Assembly: GCA_938022935.1 (NCBI GenBank)
Contig: CALIHL010000175.1
Coordinates: 1 to 33,888, forward strand
Origin: an uncultured Saprospiraceae bacterium
GTDB lineage: Bacteria > Bacteroidota > Bacteroidia > Chitinophagales > Saprospiraceae
Length of the DNA: 33,888 bases
Direction of reading: 5' to 3'
A model generated the notes under the pieces. The model was not told the DNA's origin. It worked only from the letters and a program-made list of their open reading frames with translations, and did no database searches. The position numbers and the translations under genes are program-made. Below are positions 1-8,643 of this stretch, in pieces (position 1 is the stretch's first letter; each line of letters starts with the position of its first letter).

Positions 1-1257
1 ATCTAACTCTTTTATAAATTGGATAAAGTCATCTTTGCTCAGCTTCCCTTTACCTCTTGAGAAAGCTTTGAGTAATTCATACGGCCTGTCAAATCCTTCT
101 CGTCTTAAGATTGTTTGTATCCCTTCTGACACCACAGCCCAAGCCTTGGTTAGGTCATCGTGGATCACTTGCTCGTTGACCTCTAACTTCCCTATACCTT
201 TGAGCAAGCTATGGCATGCGATCAGGACGTGTGCTAAAGGCACTCCGACATTGCGTGTTACGGTGCTGTCTGTCAGGTCTCTTTGTAATCTTGAGATTGG
301 CAGCTTTCGTGCAAGATATTCTAATAATGCATTGGCGATACCCAGATTGCCTTCTGCATTTTCAAAGTCAATCGGGTTGACTTTATGCGGCATAGCAGAA
401 CTTCCAACTTCGTTAGCGACAACCTTTTGCTTGAAGTAATCTCGGGATACGTAAGTCCATATATCTTGAGCAAAGTCTATCAAGATGACATTGATGCGGC
501 ACATGATCTGAAACACTTCAGCCATGTTGTCATAATGGTCTATCTGTGTTGTGTACTGTTGTCTTTGTAAGCCCAGGCCTGATATGAAAGAGTCGATTGA
601 CTCTGGCCAGTTGATATCTGGGTATGCAATCTTATGTGCATTAAAGTTTCCAGTTGCACCACCAAACTTTGCCTCGTACTGGTGGCCTTCTAATTTTGAT
701 AATTGCTTTTGTAGTCTGTCGACATAGACCATCATCTCCTTGCCCAGTGAAGAAGGGGATGCAGCTTGCCCGTGTGTTCTTGCAAGCAAAGGGATGTTGA
801 TATAGCTTTTGCTCATATCAAGGATGGCGTTGGTCACTTTTTTTAGATGAGGTAAGATCACTTCGTTGATACCAGACATCAACATCAGTGGCATGGCAGT
901 GTTGTTGATGTCTTGTGAGGTAAGTCCAAAATGAACAAATTCAATGTGCTCTTTGGCAACATGTTCAGTAGACCTTTCTTTTATAAAGTATTCGACTGCT
1001 TTAACGTCGTGATTGGTTACGGATTCAATTTTTTTAACAGCTACAGCATCATCCGAATTAAAGTTATCAACCAGTCCGTTAAGGTGTTTTTTCTCGGTAT
1101 CATTTAGACTGATTAAACCGATGGACGAAAGATGGCTTAAGTACTTGACTTCGACAATGATGCGATACTTTATAAGTGCTTCTTCTGAGAAGTACTGTTG
1201 TAAAGACTCTGTTTTTTTGCTATAACGGCCATCTATAGGAGATATGGCATTGATCAT
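1..1257 (-). CDS. purB: Adenylosuccinate lyase, partial (C-terminus beyond window)
   Basis: Cleaves adenylosuccinate to AMP and SAICAR to AICAR in cytosolic purine synthesis. Reading the minus strand from ATG at 1257 gives 419 open codons to the window edge. The N-terminus reads MINAISPIDGRYSKKT, typical of PurB. The catalytic signature loop SSAMPHKVNPIDFENAEGN of the fumarase/aspartase superfamily is present, as is the helical core with the HVAKEHIEF and FGLTSQDINN segments. Family members are about 450 residues, so only the last 30 to 40 residues are missing. It starts 2 nt after the ppk1 stop codon, so the two are probably cotranscribed and translationally coupled. Identification is from recognised motifs; truncation is only from the window edge. 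Confidence 0.96.
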   Translation of the reverse strand, partial: MINAISPIDGRYSKKTESLQQYFSEEALIKYRIIVEVKYLSHLSSIGLISLNDTEKKHLNGLVDNFNSDDAVAVKKIESVTNHDVKAVEYFIKERSTEHVAKEHIEFVHFGLTSQDINNTAMPLMLMSGINEVILPHLKKVTNAILDMSKSYINIPLLARTHGQAASPSSLGKEMMVYVDRLQKQLSKLEGHQYEAKFGGATGNFNAHKIAYPDINWPESIDSFISGLGLQRQQYTTQIDHYDNMAEVFQIMCRINVILIDFAQDIWTYVSRDYFKQKVVANEVGSSAMPHKVNPIDFENAEGNLGIANALLEYLARKLPISRLQRDLTDSTVTRNVGVPLAHVLIACHSLLKGIGKLEVNEQVIHDDLTKAWAVVSEGIQTILRREGFDRPYELLKAFSRGKGKLSKDDFIQFIKELD

Positions 1258-1259
1258 AA

Positions 1260-3320
1260 TTAATCTTCTTTCTCTTTTCTCAATATGTATCGGTAAGTGT
1301 CCATCTGTGACCTTGTCAATACATGATCTTTATCTTTTACGTACTTGTTGACCTTGTTTTCGTTTAGTTGTCGTGCTTTTACATTGTCAGAGATTTGTAG
1401 GTCCATCAATGCTTGCAGGTGTTGCTTTATATCCTCTTGGTAGATCGGGACAAATATCTCCACTCTTCTATTTAGATTGCGATACATCCAGTCCGCGGAA
1501 GAGATAAAGTATTTTGCTTTTCCGTTGTTATGAAAGATGACCACACGAGCATGCTCTAAGAAACGATCTACTATACTGATGCCATTGATGTTGTCACTTA
1601 CGCCTTTAACACCTGGTACTAAAGAGCAAATGCCTCGAACGATAAGATTTATACTTACACCTTTTTGACTGGCTTCATAAAGTAATTTGATCATCTTAGG
1701 ATCTTGTAAGCTATTGAGCTTGAGCGTTATCTTAGCTTCTTTACCTTCTTTAGCAATTTTAACTTCAGCTTTTATAAGATCGATAATCTTCTTGTTGAGG
1801 TTGAAGAGGCCAACACCAAGATGTTGAAATGAAATCCCTTTTCTATTTTTGCTTTCTAAATAATTGAAAAGTTTTACACTTTCAAAAGTCAGTCTTATAT
1901 CCTTTGTGAAAACGCCTAAATCAGAATATACATTGGCGGTGCCTTCATGAAAGTTGCCAGTGCTTAGATAAGCGTATGTGCTATTCTTGCCTTTCTCATT
2001 TCGGATAACTAATGCCATCTTTGCATGTACCTTGATACCTGGGATACTATAAAGCACCTTGACACCTGCTTTTTGTAATTTCTCTCCCCACTTGATATTT
2101 GCTATCTCGTCAAATCTTGCCTTTATCTCAATAAACGCAGTGACTTGTTTCCCTTTTTTCGCTGCTTTAATCAAGGCCTCCATGATTCTACTTTTAGAAG
2201 CAACTCTGTATTGGACGATCTTGATGTGCGACACATCGGGATCAGAAGCGGCCTCTTCAAAGAATCTAACTACTGACTCGTATGAGTGATATGGAGGGTG
2301 GATGAGATAGTCGCGCTTCGATATAGCATCAAAGATGTTGTTGCTATCCTCTAAGGTATTCATAGGGATAGGAGATAGACTGGGTTCTTGTAGTTGCTTC
2401 TTCCCAAAGATCGGAAAGGAAAAGAAGTCGGCGTTGTTATGATACCGTCCTTCAGGTAACAGGTCGTACTTCGTTAACTCAAATACGTCCATCAGATAAG
2501 ACAACATTTTTGGTGGCATGGCTCTGTCATATACCAATCTGGATGCCGGTCCGATGTCTCTCTTAGCAAGGCTCTTTCGTATCTTCTCAAGTAGGTCTCC
2601 TTCAAACTCATCATCGATATAAAGCTCCGCGTCACGAGTGAGCTTGATGGAGTAAGACTGGTGTATCTCATATCCAGGAAAGATCCAAGGGATGCTATAT
2701 CTGACAAGGTCGTCAAGCATGATTACGTAGTGCTCATCAGATAGTTCGTTGGGTAAGATCACAAATCGGTCTACATGATCTGAAGGAACTTTTACCGTAG
2801 CATATTGGACCTCCTTTGACTTCTTATCTATAAGGTGGAGCGCCAAGTACAGTGAGCCATTATTTAAAAACGGCTTGATCTTATCTTCTATAAGAAGCAC
2901 TGGCTGCACAAACGGAAGGAGCTTTTCTTGGAAAAACTCATCTACAAAGTCCATTTGCTTCTCGGTCAGTCCTTGTCTTCTGATCAGATGTATCCCATGC
3001 TTCTTGAAGCGAGGGATGAGATCTTTGAAGAAGATGGAGCTAAACTCTAACTGCTGCTGATTGACCTTCTCTAGTATCAGGTTCAATAGCTCTGCAGGGT
3101 TATAATCCAGAGTTTTTCTCGTCTTTTTGCCAGTCCTATGAAGATTTCTATGGTTAGCAACTCGAACCCTGAAGAACTCATCCAAGTTTGAGGAGTAGAT
3201 AGCCATAAACTTGAGTCTTTCGAATAGTGGCAGACTCTTATCCTTAGCTTCTTGTAAAACCCTATAGTTAAAGTCTAACCAGCTAATATCGCGTTGTATA
3301 AATGGCAGCTCTTTATCCAT
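1260..3320 (-). CDS. ppk1: Polyphosphate kinase 1
   Basis: Reversibly polymerises the gamma-phosphate of ATP into inorganic polyphosphate. The 686-residue protein has the usual PPK1 order: N-terminal helical domain starting with FIQRDISWLDFNYRVL, head domain, and two phospholipase-D-like catalytic domains. The autophosphorylated histidine is in IKVHAKMAL (H432) and the second conserved histidine in LEHARVVIFHN (H590), matching H435 and H592 of the E. coli enzyme. YLSTGNFHEGTA and SSADWMYRNLNRRVE are the other family signatures. Full length, no lesion. It is the first gene of a two-gene unit with purB, the stop codon lying 2 nt from the purB ATG. A purine-rich stretch (gagaaagg) precedes the ATG. 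Confidence 0.97.
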   Translation of the reverse strand: MDKELPFIQRDISWLDFNYRVLQEAKDKSLPLFERLKFMAIYSSNLDEFFRVRVANHRNLHRTGKKTRKTLDYNPAELLNLILEKVNQQQLEFSSIFFKDLIPRFKKHGIHLIRRQGLTEKQMDFVDEFFQEKLLPFVQPVLLIEDKIKPFLNNGSLYLALHLIDKKSKEVQYATVKVPSDHVDRFVILPNELSDEHYVIMLDDLVRYSIPWIFPGYEIHQSYSIKLTRDAELYIDDEFEGDLLEKIRKSLAKRDIGPASRLVYDRAMPPKMLSYLMDVFELTKYDLLPEGRYHNNADFFSFPIFGKKQLQEPSLSPIPMNTLEDSNNIFDAISKRDYLIHPPYHSYESVVRFFEEAASDPDVSHIKIVQYRVASKSRIMEALIKAAKKGKQVTAFIEIKARFDEIANIKWGEKLQKAGVKVLYSIPGIKVHAKMALVIRNEKGKNSTYAYLSTGNFHEGTANVYSDLGVFTKDIRLTFESVKLFNYLESKNRKGISFQHLGVGLFNLNKKIIDLIKAEVKIAKEGKEAKITLKLNSLQDPKMIKLLYEASQKGVSINLIVRGICSLVPGVKGVSDNINGISIVDRFLEHARVVIFHNNGKAKYFISSADWMYRNLNRRVEIFVPIYQEDIKQHLQALMDLQISDNVKARQLNENKVNKYVKDKDHVLTRSQMDTYRYILRKEKED

Positions 3321-3444
3321 CCTTTCTCAATATGATTCGTGACAGTACAAAGAAACTAATTAATAGAGGATGTGCATTGTATATGAGCACATAGTTCTAC
3401 CAATTGTATAATTTCGCGATTCATCATTAGAAAGAGGAAAGATT

Positions 3445-4197
3445 ATGAAAAGAAAGAACATCGCAGCTGCTAACTGGAAGATGAATACAACCGTCCAAGA
3501 AGGAGTTGCACTTATGACTGAACTATGCGCTCATGACTTGGATAGAGACGCCCAAGTTGTGGTTTGTGCACCTGCTACACACTTATACTCGCTTGGCCAG
3601 CTTTCAACACCTGATCATGTTGCTACAGGAGGTCAGAACATATATACGAAGGACAGCGGAGCTTATACGGGTGAGATCAGTTGCCCAATGTTGCTATCAA
3701 CAGGTGCGACTTATGCAGTTGTAGGGCATTCTGAGCGAAGAGCGTATTTCGCTGAGACGGATGAGTTTCTTGGACAGAAGGCAAAAGCAGCTTTATCACA
3801 TGGATTAACACCCATATTTTGCTGTGGCGAGGGTCTTGAGATCAGAAAAGCTGGTAATCATGTTGCGCATGTTATGAATCAGCTTAAGGCGTCTTTTGCA
3901 TTGTTGACGAAAGAGGAAGTTGCTAAGCTGGTGATCGCATATGAACCCATCTGGGCGATCGGTACGGGAGAGACCGCCTCACCAGAACAAGCTCAAGAGA
4001 TGCATGCTGCGATCAGGACTTTCCTAACTCAAGCATACGGAGAAGAGATTGCTCAAGGTATATCGATTCTTTATGGAGGTTCAGTTAAGCCCGCCAATGC
4101 TAAGGAGATCTTCGGTCAGCCTGATGTTGATGGTGGACTCGTTGGCGGAGCAAGCTTGAAGGCGGATAGCTTTGCAGCTATCGTTAATTCATTCTAA
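3445..4197 (+). CDS. tpiA: Triosephosphate isomerase
   Basis: Interconverts dihydroxyacetone phosphate and glyceraldehyde-3-phosphate in central carbon metabolism. At 250 residues it has the standard length of the TIM-barrel enzyme. Active-site residues are visible: N10 and K12 in ANWKMN, the electrophile H95 in VVGHSERR, and the base E167 in AYEPIWAIGTG. The phosphate-binding loop ILYGGSVKP and the GGASLK segment close the barrel. A strong purine-rich ribosome site (agaggaaag) lies just before the ATG, stronger than most in this window. It is divergent from ppk1 and convergent with the SRPBCC gene, only 12 nt apart. It supplies the step after the aldolases encoded downstream, but it is separated from them and need not be co-regulated. 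Confidence 0.98.
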   Translation: MKRKNIAAANWKMNTTVQEGVALMTELCAHDLDRDAQVVVCAPATHLYSLGQLSTPDHVATGGQNIYTKDSGAYTGEISCPMLLSTGATYAVVGHSERRAYFAETDEFLGQKAKAALSHGLTPIFCCGEGLEIRKAGNHVAHVMNQLKASFALLTKEEVAKLVIAYEPIWAIGTGETASPEQAQEMHAAIRTFLTQAYGEEIAQGISILYGGSVKPANAKEIFGQPDVDGGLVGGASLKADSFAAIVNSF

Positions 4198-4209
4198 CAG
4201 CGTGGAACT

Positions 4210-4698
4210 CTAAGTGGTGACCTTCTGGCTTTCGCCAAATACTTCACCCACGACTTTAAACCTAAAATCAAATATCTCTTCGAGTTGACGCTCGACGAAG
4301 AGCTTGCGTGCGATCCATCCTAATGGTCCCAGTGGCAGCATGTAGTGGACGATATCAGTCATCATCACACCATCTTTCATTGGCTCGAAGTGATGCTGGT
4401 GATGCCACATAGTGTATGGCCCAACACGCTGTTCGTCAACAAAGAACTTATATTTATCTACATGTGTGATCTCGGTTGTCCACTTGATCGGTATACCCAT
4501 TACTGGACGGACTGTATAAGAGATCATTTGTCCTGGATACATGTTCTCTAACTCTTCTTCAGGGGTATGTACTTTAAAGTCCATGTACTCCGGTGTGATC
4601 TTCTTTAAGTTTTTGGGACTTGAGAAGAAGTCCCATGCTTCTTCAAGCGAGATGGGAAGAACTTGGGTGCGTTTTAGTACAGAAGGAATAGAAAACAT
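4210..4698 (-). CDS. SRPBCC (START/Bet v 1-like) ligand-binding family protein
   Basis: A 162-residue protein of the SRPBCC superfamily, whose members form a helix-grip cavity for hydrophobic ligands; the ligand here cannot be told. Support comes from the N-terminal pattern of strand, then helix (LPISLEEAWDFFSSPKNLKKITP), the mid-sequence strands with IKWTTEITHVDKYKFFVDEQ and GPYTMWHHQHHFEP, and the long C-terminal helix FDFRFKVVGEVF. Similar proteins are annotated as polyketide cyclase/dehydrase-like or cell-division-inhibitor-like. No signal peptide. It is transcribed alone and convergently to tpiA. The family call is firm, the function is unknown. Confidence 0.85.
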   Translation of the reverse strand: MFSIPSVLKRTQVLPISLEEAWDFFSSPKNLKKITPEYMDFKVHTPEEELENMYPGQMISYTVRPVMGIPIKWTTEITHVDKYKFFVDEQRVGPYTMWHHQHHFEPMKDGVMMTDIVHYMLPLGPLGWIARKLFVERQLEEIFDFRFKVVGEVFGESQKVTT

Positions 4699-4852
4699 AA
4701 GTCTGTGATATGATCAATGAACACAAAGAGAGCCAAGAGGTTTAGGATTGATTACAAGTATTTGATATGCTTGAACGAACCTCCTGATTGTTAGCATGTC
4801 ATATACGTCTCCCTATAACTCCAAATATGAATAAGATAATAGCTGAGAACTT

Positions 4853-4860
4853 TATCTTTG
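4853..4860 (+). promoter_or_regulatory. Bacteroidota-type -7 box upstream of dgoK
   Basis: TATCTTTG matches the TAnnTTTG consensus of Bacteroidota housekeeping promoters and lies 25 nt before the dgoK ATG, which would give a leader of about 20 nt. No clear TTTG -33 element was found at the expected distance, which would fit a promoter needing an activator. Inference from the motif only. Confidence 0.45.
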
Positions 4861-4885
4861 AGCCGATGATAGATATATCAGACTG

Positions 4886-5866
4886 ATGAACAATAGATTG
4901 ATTTGCTGTGATTGGGGGACGAGCAAGCTGCGGTTGTATCTTGTAGAGCGTTCATCATGTCAGGTAGTGACTCATGTCGAATCCGCCTATGGTGTTGCTA
5001 AAGTTAATAATGCTTTTGAAGCTCAGACGGCATTAAATAGAGTAGAGTTCTTTTCGGAATTTATAAACAAGCAAATAGAACAATTGGAAAAAGAGTGTGG
5101 ATCGATCTTGTCTTACACACCAGTTACTTTATCTGGGATGGCATCTTCTTCTATTGGCTTAGTAAATGTTGAATATACCGACTTGCCCTTGTCTTTATCC
5201 AAGCCTGATTTAAAGAGTATTATGTTAGATCGTTCAGAACGTTGTGATCATGATCTCTATGTTTTTGGGGGATTGATGAGTCATGATGATGTGATGAGAG
5301 GTGAAGAGGTGCAACTCTTAGGTCTCAAAGACAAACTAAGAGTTGATGAAAGTCTATGCATATTGCCAGGAACTCATTCTAAGCATGTAAGAATAGAAAA
5401 TGGAACAATTAGTCATTTTGATACATTTATGACAGGAGAGTTCTTTGACCTTTTAAGTCGTCATAGTATCCTTAAGAATTCGGTTGTTATATCTAAAATG
5501 ATGAATCAAGAAAAAAGAGAAGCTTTTGAGCAGGGGCTAAAGAAGGGTCTTGATTCTAATCTCTTAAAAGAGATATTTAAAATTCGGACAAGAGATGTTC
5601 TTACGATTGTGTCACCCGAGCTAAATTACTATTATCTGAGTGGCTTAATGATAGGAAGTGAATTAAGCGCGGTCTCTTTTGGGGCTGAAGAAATAGTCAT
5701 CTGTGGTGGACATGAATTGTCTGATTTTTATGAGATCGCCTTTGATGTATTGTATAATGATAAAGAAGTGAAAGTGATTTCTCAAAATGAAATGATGACG
5801 TCTGTACCTCAGGCACATGTTCGTCTGTTTAATCAACAATTAGAAACAACCTATCTTGAAAGTTAG
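4886..5866 (+). CDS. dgoK: 2-keto-3-deoxygalactonokinase
   Basis: Phosphorylates 2-dehydro-3-deoxy-D-galactonate at the 6 position in the DeLey-Doudoroff pathway. The N-terminal ICCDWGTSKLRLYL is the diagnostic ATP-binding opening of DgoK. The FGGLMSHDDVMRGEE segment, LPGTHSKHV, the MTGEFFDLL helix and the C-terminal ICGGHEL fit the same family. Length 326 residues, slightly longer than the E. coli protein (about 290) but normal for Bacteroidota. First gene of an operon; its last 11 nt overlap the next gene, the aldolase acting on its product. A TATCTTTG -7 box lies 25 nt upstream. Cytosolic. Confidence 0.9.
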   Translation: MNNRLICCDWGTSKLRLYLVERSSCQVVTHVESAYGVAKVNNAFEAQTALNRVEFFSEFINKQIEQLEKECGSILSYTPVTLSGMASSSIGLVNVEYTDLPLSLSKPDLKSIMLDRSERCDHDLYVFGGLMSHDDVMRGEEVQLLGLKDKLRVDESLCILPGTHSKHVRIENGTISHFDTFMTGEFFDLLSRHSILKNSVVISKMMNQEKREAFEQGLKKGLDSNLLKEIFKIRTRDVLTIVSPELNYYYLSGLMIGSELSAVSFGAEEIVICGGHELSDFYEIAFDVLYNDKEVKVISQNEMMTSVPQAHVRLFNQQLETTYLES

Positions 5867-6485
5867 ATTTTCAGAAGATCTCTTCAAAAAACTACCAGTG
5901 GTAGGGATTCTTAGAGGTTATAGTTTGGATACAACACTTCGTTGCGTTGCCGCTTATGCAAAAGCTGGCTTCACGAATATCGAAGTAACGATGAATACGC
6001 CTGATGTAACTGACATTATTGACGTAGTTCTCCAAAAGTATAAAGGTCAACTTAACATCGGCGCTGGCACAGTTCGTAATGACGAAGACCTCTCTAAAGC
6101 TTTGGACGCAGGTGCTCAGTTTATAGTTTCGCCTATTACCGATATCGCTATGATTAGGCGAGTCATTGCTCTTGGAGTTCCTATCTTCCCGGGAGCTTAT
6201 ACACCAACAGAGATTTACAAAGCATGGGTTGCTGGAGCAAGAATGGTAAAGCTTTTTCCGGCTGGACAATTAGGACCTAAGTATGTCAAAGATGTTCTTG
6301 CTCCATTTGATGGGATTGAGATTATGCCCACGGGAGGTGTCGGGTTGGATAATATTGATGCTTACAAAGAGTGTGGAGCAAAAGCATTTGGGATGGGAAG
6401 CTTACTGTTTAACAAAGAACTAATAGAAAAAGAGGATTGGGACGGTCTGGAAGCCCACATGCTTAAGGTTAAGGCTTCTCTTTAG
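5856..6485 (+). CDS. dgoA: 2-dehydro-3-deoxy-6-phosphogalactonate (KDPGal-type) aldolase
   Basis: Class I aldolase of the KDPG/KHG family, splitting the 6-phosphate of a 2-keto-3-deoxy sugar acid to pyruvate and glyceraldehyde-3-phosphate. In the 209 residues the Schiff-base lysine is K132 in MVKLFPAG and the general acid/base is E43 in NIEVTMNTP. The residue four after this Glu is Asn (N47), and the protein opens with VGILRG; as I recall it, E. coli DgoA has both features whereas Eda has Arg at the first position. This favours the galactonate aldolase, as does the partner dgoK. The start is TTG at 5856 inside the dgoK stop region: no ATG is available before the catalytic Glu, and the first barrel strand begins at residue 13. 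Substrate preference is inferred. Confidence 0.85.
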   Translation: MKVRFSEDLFKKLPVVGILRGYSLDTTLRCVAAYAKAGFTNIEVTMNTPDVTDIIDVVLQKYKGQLNIGAGTVRNDEDLSKALDAGAQFIVSPITDIAMIRRVIALGVPIFPGAYTPTEIYKAWVAGARMVKLFPAGQLGPKYVKDVLAPFDGIEIMPTGGVGLDNIDAYKECGAKAFGMGSLLFNKELIEKEDWDGLEAHMLKVKASL

Positions 6486-6535
6486 TGATAATCAATCGTT
6501 CTACTTCAGAAACTAATCGAATACAAAGCAAGAGA

Positions 6536-7573
6536 ATGAAAAATATAATTATAATAATCACATGTTTAGCTATTGCTGCATGTAGGCAGGATGTACAGAA
6601 GAGCGATAAAACGACAAGGCCTGTTGTGGATGGGGTTGAGTCAGCGTTTCGTATGGAAATATTGGAAGATGAAGGATTGAAGGTTATAGATCCTGAAACG
6701 CCTATAAAAGTAATGGCGGATGGATTTACATGGGTGGAAGGGCCCTTGTGGATTGACGAGGAAGGAGGATATTTATTGTTCTCGGATATCCCGAATAATA
6801 CCGTCTTTAGATTAGATCGTGACGGTGTGGTTACAACTTTTCTAAAGCCTTCAGGATACTCTGGGGTTGAGCCATATGGCAACGAACCCGGTTCCAATGG
6901 GCTCTTACTTAATACTGAAGGGCAGCTTGTTTTGATGCAGCATGGAGACAGAAGAGTTGCAAAGATGGACGCTCCGCTCTCAACGCCAGTTGAAAAGTAT
7001 GTCACTTTAGCTCACAAGTACGAAGGAAGAAAACTGAATAGCCCAAATGATGGCGTTTATGATAAAGAGGGTAATCTGTACTTCACTGATCCGCCGTATG
7101 GATTACCTAAAAACATGGATGATCCTGGAAAAGAATTAGACTTTCAAGGTGTTTACTGTCTTTTAAAAAATGGTGACCTTTTACTCGTTGATTCTCTTTC
7201 AAGACCCAATGGTATAACTCTTTCTCCCGATGAGCGATATCTATATGTTGCTGTTTCTGATCCAACGCATTCGGTCTGGTATCAATACGAGATAAAAACA
7301 GCTGGTGAAGCGATTAATAAGAAGATCTTTCATGATGTTACTTATCTGGTTGGTAAGCCTGGACAACAAGGCGCTCCAGACGGACTAAAAATAAATGAGG
7401 CGGGATATGTTTTCGCGACAGGCCCAGGAGGGATCTGGGTTTTTAACTTATCTGGTACTCCCATTGCAAGAATTCATACAGGTCAGAGAACTTCTAACTG
7501 CGCTCTGACTACCGATGAAAAGACGCTTTATATGACAGCAGATGACTATGTGCTTTCTGTTAAGTTGTTGTAA
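6536..7573 (+). CDS. SMP-30/gluconolactonase-family lipoprotein (sugar-acid lactonase)
   Basis: Predicted six-bladed propeller lactonase that would hydrolyse aldonolactones to aldonates. The start chosen is the ATG at 6536, giving MKNIIIIITCLAIAAC with a lipobox ending at C16; the longer frame from GTG at 6485 would bury this signal. The mature protein would be a lipoprotein facing the periplasm. Metal ligands of the family are visible: E68 in TWVEGPLW, Asn in LNSPNDGVYD and SRPNGITLSPD, and Asp in GAPDGLKINEAG. Length 345 residues. It starts 51 nt after the aldolase stop and is probably the third gene of the dgo operon, which suggests galactono- or gluconolactone as substrate. Its stop codon lies in a small palindrome (7571-7585) shared with the convergent araC-type gene. 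Confidence 0.85.
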   Translation: MKNIIIIITCLAIAACRQDVQKSDKTTRPVVDGVESAFRMEILEDEGLKVIDPETPIKVMADGFTWVEGPLWIDEEGGYLLFSDIPNNTVFRLDRDGVVTTFLKPSGYSGVEPYGNEPGSNGLLLNTEGQLVLMQHGDRRVAKMDAPLSTPVEKYVTLAHKYEGRKLNSPNDGVYDKEGNLYFTDPPYGLPKNMDDPGKELDFQGVYCLLKNGDLLLVDSLSRPNGITLSPDERYLYVAVSDPTHSVWYQYEIKTAGEAINKKIFHDVTYLVGKPGQQGAPDGLKINEAGYVFATGPGGIWVFNLSGTPIARIHTGQRTSNCALTTDEKTLYMTADDYVLSVKLL

Positions 7574-7582
7574 AGAGTGTCT

Positions 7583-8464
7583 TTATGATTTAGTCTTAGG
7601 TGTAGAGTAGTACTTCTTTTTATAATTGGAAGGAGAGATGTCTTTGATGGCTTTGAACTGGCGGTTGAAGTTTGAGATATTGTTAAATCCTGATTCATAA
7701 CAGATGGAAGATATGCTCTTGCTATTTTCTAAAAGTAACTTGCAAGCATATCCAATTCTTACTTCATTCAAGTATTTAGAAAATGTCTTATTGTTAGTGC
7801 GTTTAAAAAATCTACTAAATGCTGCAGTGTTCATATCAGCTATGCGCGCGACATCATCTTGGCTTATTTGAGTAGAGAAGTTTTGAAATATATATTCGTA
7901 GATCTTATAAGATTTAGAATGCGTAGGTTGATGCGAAGGGTTGATATATCCTACGCTTGCTAATAGTTGATAATCTTCATGTGTTGCAAGTTCATGGAGT
8001 ATGCTAAGTAACGAAATGACTCTTTCAAAGTCAGTTTTGCTGTTGAGCTCTCTTATCTTCTGACGAAACTCGTCGGTTAGGTTTAAAAATTTGATACCAA
8101 ACTGCGATCGATTAAGGAGATCAGAGATGGGCTTCATCTCATCTATGGATAAAAACTCTTTTCCTAAAAAATGTTCTTTGAAATGCACGACATAGTCCTC
8201 TGCGATAAGATCAGAATCTTCCTTGAAGTAGTCGTCATCATTGAGCCACATATGCGGTAGATCTTTACCAATGAGCACAACATCTCCGCTCTCAAACTTC
8301 TTGATACTATCCCCGACAAACCTCGTACCTCGACTACTTACGGTTAGTACCAGCTCCAGTTCTGGATGATAATGCCATAACTTGAACAGTGATCGCATCT
8401 TATGATGCGTCACTGAAAAGGACTTATTGTTGAGCTGATCTCGACTTACGTAGTGCAGTTTCAT
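7583..8464 (-). CDS. AraC-family transcriptional regulator
   Basis: A 293-residue regulator with an N-terminal cupin-like sensor (about 1-170; LWHYHPELELVLTV and SGDVVLIGKDLPHMW are typical sugar-sensing AraC elements) and a C-terminal double helix-turn-helix (about 187-285; IADMNTAAFSRFFKR for the first helix pair, and ISSICYESGFNNISNFNRQFK for the second). It sits between the dgoK and kdgK operons, convergent with the first and divergent from the second, so it is the likely activator of one or both, responding to a sugar acid or its intermediate. The regulatory role is inferred from position. A -7 box (TATTTTTG) for its own promoter lies at 8530-8537 on the minus strand. Confidence 0.92.
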   Translation of the reverse strand: MKLHYVSRDQLNNKSFSVTHHKMRSLFKLWHYHPELELVLTVSSRGTRFVGDSIKKFESGDVVLIGKDLPHMWLNDDDYFKEDSDLIAEDYVVHFKEHFLGKEFLSIDEMKPISDLLNRSQFGIKFLNLTDEFRQKIRELNSKTDFERVISLLSILHELATHEDYQLLASVGYINPSHQPTHSKSYKIYEYIFQNFSTQISQDDVARIADMNTAAFSRFFKRTNNKTFSKYLNEVRIGYACKLLLENSKSISSICYESGFNNISNFNRQFKAIKDISPSNYKKKYYSTPKTKS

Positions 8465-8529
8465 CGTTGCAAATTAGCCATTTAGTAGTACATACAGGTA
8501 GTTATCGGCCATGCACCTTCTTGATAGGG

Positions 8530-8537
8530 CAAAAATA
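8530..8537 (-). promoter_or_regulatory. -7 box of the araC-type gene
   Basis: Read on the minus strand the bases are TATTTTTG, a full match to TAnnTTTG, 65 nt upstream of the regulator start. It lies 48 bp from the divergent kdgK -7 box, so the interval 8465-8643 holds both promoters and probably the operator for the regulator. No convincing repeated operator half-sites could be picked out by eye. Confidence 0.4.
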
Positions 8538-8585
8538 GTATCATATTATGTTAGATATCTTGTAGTAAGGCTGATGTGTAAAGTT

Positions 8586-8593
8586 TAAATTTG
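8586..8593 (+). promoter_or_regulatory. -7 box of the kdgK-eda operon
   Basis: TAAATTTG fits TAnnTTTG and is 50 nt upstream of the kdgK ATG. A TTG at 8560-8562 could be the -33 element, although the 23-nt gap is longer than the usual 19-21. The weak spacing would fit dependence on an activator such as the adjacent AraC-family protein. Confidence 0.45.
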
Positions 8594-8643
8594 ACGAAGT
8601 CGTATGTAACTAACGATGAATCTATTACACAGATAAAATATTT

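Noticed and set aside
35-1225. Plus-strand open frames at the left end
   Set aside because: They overlap purB, whose minus-strand reading is a clear PurB across its full length here.
7571-7585. Palindrome TAAAGA-GTG-TCTTTA holding both convergent stop codons
   Set aside because: 6-bp AT-rich stem without a T run; may arise from the two TAA stops. Not called as a terminator.
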